The notes below the pieces were generated by a model. That model had not been told where the DNA came from and did not search any database. It worked only from the letters and a program-made list of their open reading frames with translations. From positions 1 through 28,352 of the forward strand of contig CAJZGT010000002.1 of the NCBI GenBank assembly GCA_916048145.1: a DNA stretch of 28,352 nt, given 5' to 3'. Positions 14,483 to 20,050 of this stretch are shown in pieces; the stretch's first letter is position 1, and each line of letters opens with the position of its first letter. The translations under genes and the position numbers were made by a program. This DNA is from an uncultured Streptococcus sp. (GTDB lineage Bacteria > Bacillota > Bacilli > Lactobacillales > Streptococcaceae).

Positions 14483-14804
14483 CAAACGAGTATTAAGACT
14501 AATTAAAGTAGGGGCTGAGAACTCCATAACAGGGGCAGAAATCAGCCTGATCACTAAGCTAGCAGAAAGAACCGTGCAAGATATTATCAGCCGTCTAATC
14601 ACGCGCCATAGTGTTCCTATTGTTGGGGTCCGCCATGGGACATTTAGAGGATATTTTATCCCAGCTAACAAAGAGGAGCTACTGGACGGAGCAAAAACAT
14701 TTTACAATCAGATACGAGAAGAAGAAAAGCGCCTAGCGGTGTTGATGAACAGCGATCTAGAAAGCTACAAAGAAACCTTGAAGGAGGTGGGCGGATATGT
14801 TTAG
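14463..14804 (+). CDS. Winged-helix-like DNA-binding protein
   Basis: 113 residues. Residues ~5-60 (DKRVLRLIKVGAENSITGAE, then ISLITKLAERTVQDIISRLI) look like a winged helix-turn-helix, followed by a wing (VGVRHGTFRGYFI) and a helical C terminus. Similar small wHTH proteins precede replication genes in Gram-positive phages. Good SD (AGGAGG) at 14451-14456. Overlaps both neighbours by 20 and 8 nt. Its specific role is not established; it could be a regulator or a replication accessory protein. Confidence 0.68.
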   Translation: MSLSENDKRVLRLIKVGAENSITGAEISLITKLAERTVQDIISRLITRHSVPIVGVRHGTFRGYFIPANKEELLDGAKTFYNQIREEEKRLAVLMNSDLESYKETLKEVGGYV

Positions 14805-15078
14805 CCTAAGCCGAGAAAGCGAGCAAGACCTAGCGCATGGCATTCTGGAAGTAGTGGAAAGATACCTGGAAGCGCGTGATACGGTCAAACCACGACTGAC
14901 AGGCTTAATATCAGCCCAGGAAGTCATGGACGAGTTAGACGTAAAATATAAGACACTCCAAAAATGGGAAAAAGCAGGGCTAAGACGATACCAGCCCCCA
15001 CTAGAAGATACTAGGAAAATCTATTACAAAGTTACGGACATCTGGAAGTTTATGGGGGTGGAGAATGGCAAAAACTAA
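14797..15078 (+). CDS. MerR/excisionase-like HTH protein
   Basis: 93 residues with a C-terminal helix-turn-helix of the MerR/Xis-like type (LISAQEVMDELDVKYKTLQK, then WEKAGLRRYQPP, then a tyrosine-rich strand KIYYKVTDIWKFM). The SD GGAGG is within the upstream gene, and it overlaps the next gene by 14 nt. This fold is shared by excisionases and by small phage DNA-binding proteins. Because no other Xis candidate is visible, it could be the recombination directionality factor, although it is far from int, which argues against that. Confidence 0.65.
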   Translation: MFSLSRESEQDLAHGILEVVERYLEARDTVKPRLTGLISAQEVMDELDVKYKTLQKWEKAGLRRYQPPLEDTRKIYYKVTDIWKFMGVENGKN

Positions 15079-15842
15079 AATATATTTTTGGCTAAAAATT
15101 GATAAGAAATTTTTTGATAATATTTTTATCAAGAGACTAAAAACGGTACCTGGTGGGTACACTATGACGGTGATTTATATTAGGCTCATGCTAGAGAGCT
15201 TAGAAAGTGACTGTATTTTATACTATGAGGGTTACTTTGACAATCTCAAGGAAGAGTTAGCCCTAAAATTAGACGTATCGGAAGATGATATAGATATGAC
15301 CATGGCATACTTTACTAAGTGTGGTCTAATACAAATTGATGAAGATAAAAACGCAGAACTACCACAAGCAAAAGCCTTGGTTGAGAGTGAAACAAACTGG
15401 GCAAACTATAAACGTGAACAACGAAAAAAAAGGAAAATTGGAAGAAGTCCAACCATCTTTGACAATTTCCAACTCGTGTCCAACAGAGATAGAGATAGAG
15501 ATAGAGATAGAGAAAGAGATAGAGAAAAAAACTTCTTCTGCTCCTACTGCTGAAATCTCTAATTATTACCAAAAGCGTATAGGGGTTATGGATGGGCAAC
15601 AATATCAAATACTGACTGACTATCTCACTCTTGACGGTATGGAGCTAGAGGTTATCAAGATTGCCATAGACAAAGCTGCAGATAACGGCAAGCGATCTTT
15701 TAGCTATATCAATTCAATACTCAAGAACTGGCGACAGAATGGTATTAGAACCATGGTACAAGTCGAAGATGAACAGAGACTGTTTCAGCAAAAGAAACAA
15801 GGTCAGTCTGACGATGATATTCAAGATCCGTTTATTTACTGA
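15065..15842 (+). pseudogene. DnaD-like replisome organizer, frameshifted at an A8 run
   Basis: Frame one (15065-15553) encodes a phage replisome-organizer N-terminal domain (MAKTKIYFWLKIDKKFFDNI, then VPGGYTMTVIYIRLMLESLE, ending NWANYKREQRKK). Homology-like sequence then continues in the +1 frame to 15842 with an (EI)n linker and a DnaD-type C-terminal domain (YYQKRIG, SYINSILKNWRQNGI). The switch falls at eight A's (15424-15431); seven would restore one ~258-residue protein. So this is a disrupted gene, a sequencing error, or a gene read through transcriptional slippage. The initiator normally remodels the origin and recruits the loader encoded next. Without correction the product is a 162-residue truncate ending in an RD-repeat tail. 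It overlaps the upstream ORF by 14 nt. Confidence 0.78.
15485..15526. repeat. Hexanucleotide tandem repeat (AGAGAT)n
   Basis: Four perfect agagat units, then agagaa, agagat and agagaa. In the DnaD-like frame it encodes alternating Glu-Ile then Glu-Lys, a linker-like segment. The unit length keeps frame, so copy-number changes would only lengthen the linker. Confidence 0.85.
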
Positions 15843-15857
15843 CGGAGAGGAGAAACA

Positions 15858-16682
15858 ATGGAATTACTGAATACAGCCCAGCTCAATGAAAAAATAAAGG
15901 TCACTGATGAGCTTTGCCCAACCCATCAGATTAACCTAGTACAATTCAAAAAGCCAGATGGTTATACATCACCCTACTGCATGGAATGTACTAGGGAGAA
16001 CATCAAACAGACGGAGCTAGAGGGCATAGAAAAAGCCCTAGGCCATGATCTGGACTCTTCAACCTATGATGTGCTAACGCGTGAAAGTACGGTGTCAAAT
16101 GAGCTGAGAGAGGCCTCTTTTAGCACTTTCAAAGCCGAGACAAAAGAGGAACACGAGGCCAAGGAGTTTGCTATCAAACAAGCTAAGGAGTACCTAAACG
16201 GTATGACAGGAAACACGCTAATTATGGGCAATCCAGGTACTGGCAAAAGTCATTTATGCTATTCTATGGCCAAAGCCATTAACGAGGGATATAAGTCTAG
16301 GAATGAGCCTAAGAGTGTGCTTTTTGTCAGTATTACTGAGATTATCACGCGCATTCAGTCAGGTTGGCAGTATAGACAGAGTGATTTTACAGAGTATGAC
16401 GCCTTGAAGTTGCTGACTGAGGTTGACTATCTCTTTATTGATGATTTAGGAACAGAAAGCGTTATGAACAGCCAAAAAAATGAAGCTAATAATTGGGTAC
16501 AGGCCTTTCTTTTCAAAATTTTTGATAAGCGAGACACAACTATCATCAACACCAATCACAACGGAAAAGAGCTGGCCAGAATCTATAATGATAAGCTAGT
16601 CAGTCGCATTGGAAAACGATCAGAGGGGAACGTATTTATTATTACAGACATTAAAGATAAGAGGATGAAGCGCAATTTTTAG
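15858..16682 (+). CDS. DnaC/IstB-like AAA+ ATPase, probable helicase loader
   Basis: 274 residues. An N-terminal zinc-binding-like motif (Cys20, His23, Cys41, Cys44) precedes an AAA+ core: Walker A GNPGTGKS (124-131), Walker B LFIDDLG with Asp195-Asp196, a sensor-I-like INTN, and the arginine-containing SRIGKRSEGNV. This is the DnaC/DnaI family that loads the replicative helicase. It directly follows the DnaD-like gene by 15 nt with SD GGAGAGGAG, so the pair forms the island's replication module and probably recruits the host DnaB-type helicase. All ATPase motifs appear intact. Confidence 0.9.
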   Translation: MELLNTAQLNEKIKVTDELCPTHQINLVQFKKPDGYTSPYCMECTRENIKQTELEGIEKALGHDLDSSTYDVLTRESTVSNELREASFSTFKAETKEEHEAKEFAIKQAKEYLNGMTGNTLIMGNPGTGKSHLCYSMAKAINEGYKSRNEPKSVLFVSITEIITRIQSGWQYRQSDFTEYDALKLLTEVDYLFIDDLGTESVMNSQKNEANNWVQAFLFKIFDKRDTTIINTNHNGKELARIYNDKLVSRIGKRSEGNVFIITDIKDKRMKRNF

Positions 16683-16697
16683 CCGGAGAAAAACAAC

Positions 16698-16873
16698 ATG
16701 AAAGTAAAACTATTTGAATATACTAGACGATGGGAAAACTCAGTCCCAATTTGGGATTGAGTTGGGTCAACTACTTCATGGCAACTGTTGAAGTGCTGGA
16801 CGTTAAATTTTCTGGTACACCATCTAGTGAACCTTTTAATTCAGTAGCTATCGTATTGGTATTATACAGATAA
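16698..16873 (+). pseudogene. Broken small gene resembling Cse60 family
   Basis: The ATG at 16698 starts MKVKLFEYTRRWENSVPIWD and stops at 16758-16760. Another frame resumes with VNYFMATVEVLDVKFSG and ends YR at 16871-16873. Together they resemble the ~60-residue Cse60-like proteins (MKVxLFEY...FxxxVEVxDIKFS...) found in Firmicutes and their phages. The disruption lies around a small palindrome cccaatttggg (16745-16755). SD CCGGAGAA precedes it. Family assignment is from memory of the pattern and is tentative; the frame break is directly visible. Confidence 0.55.
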
Positions 16874-16955
16874 CAAAATGGGGTAGATAGTACCGACCCC
16901 CTTGCAATGGTGTAACTACTAGTGACACCCTTAAAACAGAAAGAGGAAAAACAAC
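16874..16955. other. Short intergenic spacer with two small hairpins
   Basis: Contains GGGG...CCCC (16880-16883 with 16898-16901) and GGTGT...ACACC (16909-16913 with 16925-16929), then AGAAAGAGG as SD for the next gene. No T-run terminator is seen. Confidence 0.4.
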
Positions 16956-17486
16956 ATGACATTAAAAACATTTTCAGATAAAGCAAAAACATTTACTTTC
17001 ACTTACGAATTTAAAGACCTAGATACTGCTATGGTAGCAGGTCACGCGCTACTGGGATATATGACTGGAACTTATGAAGTACCATCTATTTCAATAACTC
17101 ACAAGGATAAGGGAACGCTAGTAGCTGAGTATGTGGAGGATAGCAAACTAAACAAGACCTTCAAGCGTATTTGTGACAGTTTCAAAGACTATTATAACCA
17201 ACCAGTGGACGATGAAGCATTTGAAGAACGTTATAAACGGGAGCGCGTGCTTCAACTCAAAGAGTCAGAGGACTTTGAGAATTTGCTGGAAAAAGTAACA
17301 GACTACGAGCTAGAACTATTAGACTATGCTGATCGCTTGCTTTCTGATAAGCCTATCCCTATGGACTCAATGACCGCTTTTGGTACGTTGGAACTACTGG
17401 GCGATGAAAGTATTAACTTACTTAAGAAATTGGACGTAGAGGGCGAATATAAAGGCCTTGCTGGTTATACAGAGCATTTGAAGTAG
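16956..17486 (+). CDS. Unknown island protein, 176 aa
   Basis: I do not recognise the family. The N-terminal ~65 residues alternate strands and helices (FTFTYEFKDLDTAMVAGHAL, then SISITHKDKGTLVAEYVEDS). The rest is acidic and helical (RVLQLKESEDFENLLEKVTD...). No membrane span, signal peptide or metal motif. SD AGAGG; a good terminator follows 5 nt after the stop, so it ends a transcription unit that includes the replication genes. Its position after dnaC suggests a replication or accessory role, which is only an inference. Confidence 0.72.
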   Translation: MTLKTFSDKAKTFTFTYEFKDLDTAMVAGHALLGYMTGTYEVPSISITHKDKGTLVAEYVEDSKLNKTFKRICDSFKDYYNQPVDDEAFEERYKRERVLQLKESEDFENLLEKVTDYELELLDYADRLLSDKPIPMDSMTAFGTLELLGDESINLLKKLDVEGEYKGLAGYTEHLK

Positions 17487-17491
17487 AACAC

Positions 17492-17511
17492 AGGGGAGCA
17501 ATCCCCTTTTT
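17492..17511 (+). terminator. Terminator after the replication block
   Basis: AGGGG (17492-17496) pairs with CCCCT (17503-17507) around a 6-nt loop, followed by TTTTT. It lies 5 nt downstream of the 16956-17486 stop. Confidence 0.8.
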
Positions 17512-17556
17512 GCTATCAAGTCAATAGTTTTGGGTTTTTCCATATAGGGGGAAATA

Positions 17557-18060
17557 ATGAAGCGGTTAGCAATAGAAACAATCACTAAACCAATGAAGCT
17601 GAGAGGAATATCTAAGAGTGTAGCCGAGTTGGACGGTCAACGTTTAGAGATTGATTTGGATAGTTTAATGATTGATTTTGGTGGAGAGTCATTTGAATTA
17701 GACAGAATAGCAGGAACTAAGGGAGGTAATCGATATTTCTTTCTTTGCCCTGATTGTGGGAGACGGTGCAGGTTGCTTTATAAACGGTATTTATATTTTA
17801 GTTGCGGTACTTGTCTAGATATTCACAAGCACACCCTGAACCGTAGTAAAACGGATTGCCAATACTATTGGGAGCTTGCACTAAAAGAAGCCAGAAAGGT
17901 AGAACCAGGGTGGAGTCCTAGACGTGGTGGATATATGTTTGATAGTTTCCCTGAAAGACCAAAGTATATGAAGCGTGACAGGTATCGTAAACACTATAAG
18001 AAGTTTTTGAAGTATACTAAAAAAGGAGATAGATTTTGGCTGAATGGTTTGAGATTGTAG
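17557..18060 (+). CDS. Zinc-ribbon protein of unknown function
   Basis: 167 residues. A strand-rich N terminus (~1-60) leads to a probable four-cysteine zinc ribbon (LCPDCGRRCRLLYKRYLYFS, then CGTC, with CPDC and CGTC as the two knuckles). A strongly basic, aromatic C terminus follows (RPKYMKRDRYRKHYKKFLKY...). A basic tail next to a zinc ribbon suggests nucleic-acid binding. SD AGGGGG 7 nt upstream. It follows a terminator, so it should have its own promoter; none was clear (17512-17540 is AT-rich). I cannot name the family. Confidence 0.75.
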   Translation: MKRLAIETITKPMKLRGISKSVAELDGQRLEIDLDSLMIDFGGESFELDRIAGTKGGNRYFFLCPDCGRRCRLLYKRYLYFSCGTCLDIHKHTLNRSKTDCQYYWELALKEARKVEPGWSPRRGGYMFDSFPERPKYMKRDRYRKHYKKFLKYTKKGDRFWLNGLRL

Positions 18061-18128
18061 GACGATATGAAGTAGTGTGCAATTTACCAAACGAACAAAT
18101 ACTACATATTAGACGGTTTAAATGTTAA
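18036..18128 (+). CDS. 30-residue TTG-start ORF overlapping the zinc-ribbon gene
   Basis: TTG at 18036 has an excellent SD (AAAAGGAG, 7-nt spacing) and encodes 30 residues starting MAEWFEIVGRYEVVCNLP, ending RRFKC. It overlaps the last 25 nt of the upstream gene in another frame. SD quality and coupling make it plausible; its shortness limits confidence. Confidence 0.5.
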   Translation: MAEWFEIVGRYEVVCNLPNEQILHIRRFKC

Positions 18129-18404
18129 AAAAGCTGGATATATCAAGGGTTTAAGTAAGCAGAGCGTTCCAAAAAAGGGTGCGGTAAGCGTTCCGAAAAA
18201 TGGTAAGGTTTTGGTGAGGTAAGAGCAAAAAATGTAAAGGTTTTGTCAAGGTTGCATATTTAAAAGCCCCAAAGGTTACTACAAGGCAGAGAGGTTTACC
18301 GGGGGTTAGAAAAGGTGAGATTTTGCTTAGGTAGTGGCAGTAAATATGCCTGACAAATGGCAGGGTTATGTGTGTTGAACTCCGAGCGAACGCCGAGAAA
18401 ACGC
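18129..18404. other. Noncoding, G/T-skewed repeat region, candidate replication origin
   Basis: No convincing ORF. AGCGTTCCrAAAAAdGGT occurs at 18163-18180 and 18187-18204 (16/18 identical, 24 bp apart). AAGGTTTTG followed by AGGT occurs at 18205-18220 and 18237-18252. Further GGTT/AAGG motifs extend to ~18330, with the plus strand poor in C. Short iterated motifs in an otherwise empty region beyond the replication genes are the usual look of a satellite origin. A regulatory RNA or a decayed gene are alternatives. Confidence 0.45.
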
Positions 18405-18462
18405 AAAAAAAAGCCAGCATAGCTGACTCCTTTGTGATATACCCGATAAAAATATTATATCA
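18405..18462 (-). ncRNA. Candidate very short minus-strand transcript (promoter plus terminator)
   Basis: On the minus strand an extended -10 TGaTATAAT (plus 18454-18462) is followed about 26 nt later by AGTCAGCtatGCTGGCT (plus stem 18412-18418 with 18422-18428) and eight T's, an apparent terminator. The enclosed RNA would be about 43 nt and carries AAAGGAG plus an AUG inside the hairpin. A longer minus ORF (to 18151) begins at that AUG but would be cut off by the terminator. No -35 hexamer is apparent, so activity is uncertain. Confidence 0.4.
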
Positions 18463-18477
18463 TAAAGGAGCGAACTA

Positions 18478-18870
18478 ATGGAGCTGGATAAGTTTAAAAC
18501 GATGATGAACGTCAGAGAGCGGATGACTTACTTTCTACGTTTCCAGAGGATGGCAGGAAGTGAAAACCAAGTTAGGATAGATGAAGAAGCTTGGAAACTT
18601 GTCTTACCTGATCAGTGGAATTTGAGTGGTGAACATGAAAAAGCAATCCGTGAGGGGTTGGAAATATTCGCCCAAGACATCAACAGTATAGAGAACAAAC
18701 GAGCCAGAAAATATTTTATTATCCATTATTGCTACATGAGAAAGAAAACAATGAGCGAATGCGTAGAAATGGCAGGTACTAGTGTTACAAGTTACCACCG
18801 ATACAAACAGATAGCCGTCTTAAACTTTGCGAGAATCCACCAGAACGGAGAGCTAGAAGTATATAAGTAG
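18478..18870 (+). CDS. ArpU-like phage late transcription regulator
   Basis: 130 residues resembling the ArpU/RinA-type regulators of Gram-positive phages. The C-terminal half has the sigma-region-4-like HTH (YFIIHYCYMRKKTMSECVEM, then SVTSYHRYKQIAVLNFARIH). In phages these proteins activate packaging and lysis genes. Here no such genes follow, so it may act on helper-phage or distal targets, or be a remnant. SD AAAGGAG 8 nt upstream. A strong terminator follows, making it a monocistronic unit near the right end, as in many streptococcal PICIs. Confidence 0.75.
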   Translation: MELDKFKTMMNVRERMTYFLRFQRMAGSENQVRIDEEAWKLVLPDQWNLSGEHEKAIREGLEIFAQDINSIENKRARKYFIIHYCYMRKKTMSECVEMAGTSVTSYHRYKQIAVLNFARIHQNGELEVYK

Positions 18871-18943
18871 GCATAGGCTTCATATTCGCCCCCTATTTCG
18901 CTTTGTTTCGTACTAGACAACTAAAGCACCACGGATAAACTAC

Positions 18944-18973
18944 AAGCCCTTAGAAACGAATCTGGGGGCTTTT
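18944..18973 (+). terminator. Terminator after the ArpU-like gene
   Basis: AAGCCCttAGA (18944-18954) pairs with TCTggGGGCTT (18961-18971), an 11-bp stem including two U-G pairs, followed by TTG. It separates the late regulator from hicAB. Confidence 0.75.
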
Positions 18974-18987
18974 GTGAGGTTGTGAAA

Positions 18988-19044
18988 AACAAGTGTAAAA
19001 AATACGTGTTATATATTGACGAATGTTTTAAACAAGTGTATAAT
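18988..19044 (+). promoter_or_regulatory. hicAB promoter with direct-repeat operator candidate
   Basis: TTGACG (19016-19021) and TATAAT (19039-19044) with 17-nt spacing. AACAAGTGTA occurs at 18988-18997 and 19031-19040, the second touching the -10 box. HicB proteins autoregulate through operators at their promoters, so these repeats are the natural candidates. Confidence 0.75.
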
Positions 19045-19073
19045 ATAATTAAAGATACGGAAAGGAGAAACCA

Positions 19074-19259
19074 ATGACCGAAAGAGAACTAAAAAAACTT
19101 GCTAAGAAAAAAGGGTTTATCAAAACAGCTTTTGGTAAAGGTTCGCATGAAGTTTGGAAACATCCAGACGGAAGAACGGTAACGATACCTAAACCCAAAG
19201 AAAACGATTATAGACCTGGAACACTTGGCAAGATTTTGAAAGTATTGGAAGGGGAGTAA
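19074..19259 (+). CDS. hicA: HicA-family toxin (mRNA interferase)
   Basis: A 61-residue HicA-type dsRBD-fold toxin. It shows the family order: N-terminal helix (TERELKKLAKKKGFI), then GSHEVWKHPDGRTVTIP with catalytic His25, then the final helix TLGKILKVLEG. HicA toxins cleave mRNA. SD AAAGGAG. It is first in the pair, ahead of the antitoxin, which is common for hicAB. A stem GGGAGT/ACTCCC spans its stop codon (19252-19269). Next to the island end, it probably stabilises island carriage. Confidence 0.9.
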   Translation: MTERELKKLAKKKGFIKTAFGKGSHEVWKHPDGRTVTIPKPKENDYRPGTLGKILKVLEGE

Positions 19260-19307
19260 AAAAACTCCCTCCCCTATATTGGGGCGGTCATTGGTTATTA
19301 TGAAATT

Positions 19308-19712
19308 ATGAAATACACTTACCTGGCACTATTTGAAGTGGATAAAGAAAACGGCGGTTATACAATCACGTTCCCTGATTTTCAAGGAGCAATAAGTGAA
19401 GCAGACACCTTAAACGAGGCAATTTATAACGCCCGTGAGGTGCTAGAAATCTATACAATCATGTTTGAAGATGAAGGTAAAGAATTCCCAGAGCCTTCTA
19501 GTTTTAAGGCTTTGGCTAGTCAACTTGGCAGTGATGAGGATATTTTGCAAGCTATCTCAGTAGATACGGAACTAGTTAGAGAGCGCGAACGTTCTAAGGT
19601 TGTCAATAAAACTGTAACCCTCCCTAGTTGGTTGGTTGAAGTTGGTAAAGAAAATAAAATCAATTTCAGTCAGCTGCTACAAAAAGCAATTAGAGAAGAA
19701 TTACAGGTATAA
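19308..19712 (+). CDS. hicB: HicB-family antitoxin
   Basis: 134 residues. The N-terminal partial RNase-H fold (~1-60) carries the HicB motif GGYTITFPDFQGAISEADTL, followed by NAREVLEIYTI. The C-terminal part (~100-134) is a ribbon-helix-helix-like DNA-binding segment (NKTVTLPSWLVEVGKENKIN, then FSQLLQKAIREEL). HicB neutralises HicA and binds the operon promoter. The ATG at 19308 lacks a good SD; the nearest G-rich stretch is ~20 nt upstream, so expression may depend on hicA translation or on the hairpin in the 48-nt gap. Confidence 0.92.
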   Translation: MKYTYLALFEVDKENGGYTITFPDFQGAISEADTLNEAIYNAREVLEIYTIMFEDEGKEFPEPSSFKALASQLGSDEDILQAISVDTELVRERERSKVVNKTVTLPSWLVEVGKENKINFSQLLQKAIREELQV

Positions 19713-19763
19713 CATAATAAACCACGCGCTTCATGGTATAATATACCTATCAGCAACCAACAA

Positions 19764-19788
19764 TAAAAAAAGCACGTTTGACCGTGCT
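19764..19788 (-). terminator. Leftward terminator near attR
   Basis: AGCACG (19771-19776) pairs with CGTGCT (19783-19788); in the minus direction it is followed by TTTTTTT. It would stop leftward transcripts entering from the attR copy of the corA -10 box before they reach hicB. Confidence 0.6.
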
Positions 19789-19819
19789 AGTTTCTTGCCT
19801 GCTGAACTCGTCAAATCTT

Positions 19820-19841
19820 AGCCCTTTTGTGGGGCTTTTTT
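19820..19841 (+). terminator. Rightward terminator near attR
   Basis: AGCCC (19820-19824) pairs with GGGCT (19832-19836), followed by six T's. It would end hicAB transcription before uvrA. Confidence 0.6.
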
Positions 19842-19872
19842 GCTCCCCTTTTTGCGTACTTTGGGGGAGCAA
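19839..19872. repeat. Candidate integrase arm sites (right)
   Basis: TTTGCTCCCC at 19839-19848 in the same orientation as the left pair, and GGGGAGCAA at 19864-19872 in inverted orientation. With the left pair this makes four copies, all within ~125 bp of an att core. Confidence 0.6.
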
Positions 19873-19962
19873 GTAGTAAACAGTAATATTAGTGATTTTT
19901 GTTAAAAAGCGCGTGATATAAGGGTTAGGAAGCCCTAAGGAAACATAAAATAAGAAGTTTTT

Positions 19963-19987
19963 TATTATACTACAAAATCGGCCTTTT
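19963..19987. repeat. attR core, 25-bp direct repeat
   Basis: Identical to 8924-8948. It ends 26 bp before the uvrA -10 box. It carries a second TATAAT on the minus strand (19964-19969), pointing into the island. Confidence 0.93.
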
Positions 19988-20010
19988 GGGTAATAGAATC
20001 TCACTTTTTT

Positions 20011-20019
20011 TGGTATAAT
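20011..20019 (+). promoter_or_regulatory. uvrA extended -10 promoter
   Basis: TGgTATAAT (TATAAT at 20014-20019) lies 31 nt upstream of the uvrA ATG. No -35 match stands out at 16-18 nt. The -10 and its nearest upstream bases lie outside the att core, so integration leaves the core promoter intact. Confidence 0.7.
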
Positions 20020-20050
20020 GGTAAGCAATAATGGACTAGAAAGAACAAAA

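Larger units (their letters stand above)
19713..19962. other. Right-end noncoding region of the island
   Basis: 250 bp without a credible gene. Contents: a palindrome GGTATAaTATACC (19735-19747), two oppositely oriented terminators, TTTGCTCCCC arm-site candidates, an AGTACG operator-like half-site on the minus strand (19849-19863) and two GCGCGTG heptamers (19723-19729 complement, 19909-19915). Confidence 0.6.
8924..19987. mobile_element. PICI-like satellite prophage / integrative island (11,064 bp)
   Basis: Bounded by a 25-bp perfect direct repeat and containing, in order, integrase, RhuM, CI/Cro switch, Rha, small genes, DnaD/DnaC-like replication genes, Cse60-like remnant, unknown genes, ArpU-like regulator and hicAB. 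The integrase lies next to one end and reads toward it. No terminase, portal, capsid, tail, holin or conjugation gene is visible. This architecture is that of streptococcal phage-inducible chromosomal islands or satellite prophages; alternatives are a decayed prophage or a defective integrative element. Helper dependence is inferred, not seen. Confidence 0.88.

Noticed and set aside
15485..15526. GATAGA repeats as a CRISPR or phase-variable tract
   Set aside because: The units are 6 bp with no spacers, so it is not CRISPR, and a 6-bp unit does not change frame, so it cannot switch the gene on and off.
18151..18420. Minus-strand 89-aa ORF with good SD
   Set aside because: A terminator with eight T's forms directly at its start codon and its interior overlaps the repeat region; the start was kept only as part of a possible short RNA.
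20018..20050. Upstream in-frame ATG giving a 954-aa UvrA
   Set aside because: That ATG overlaps the TATAAT -10 box, so it would not be transcribed; 943 aa from 20051 matches the family.
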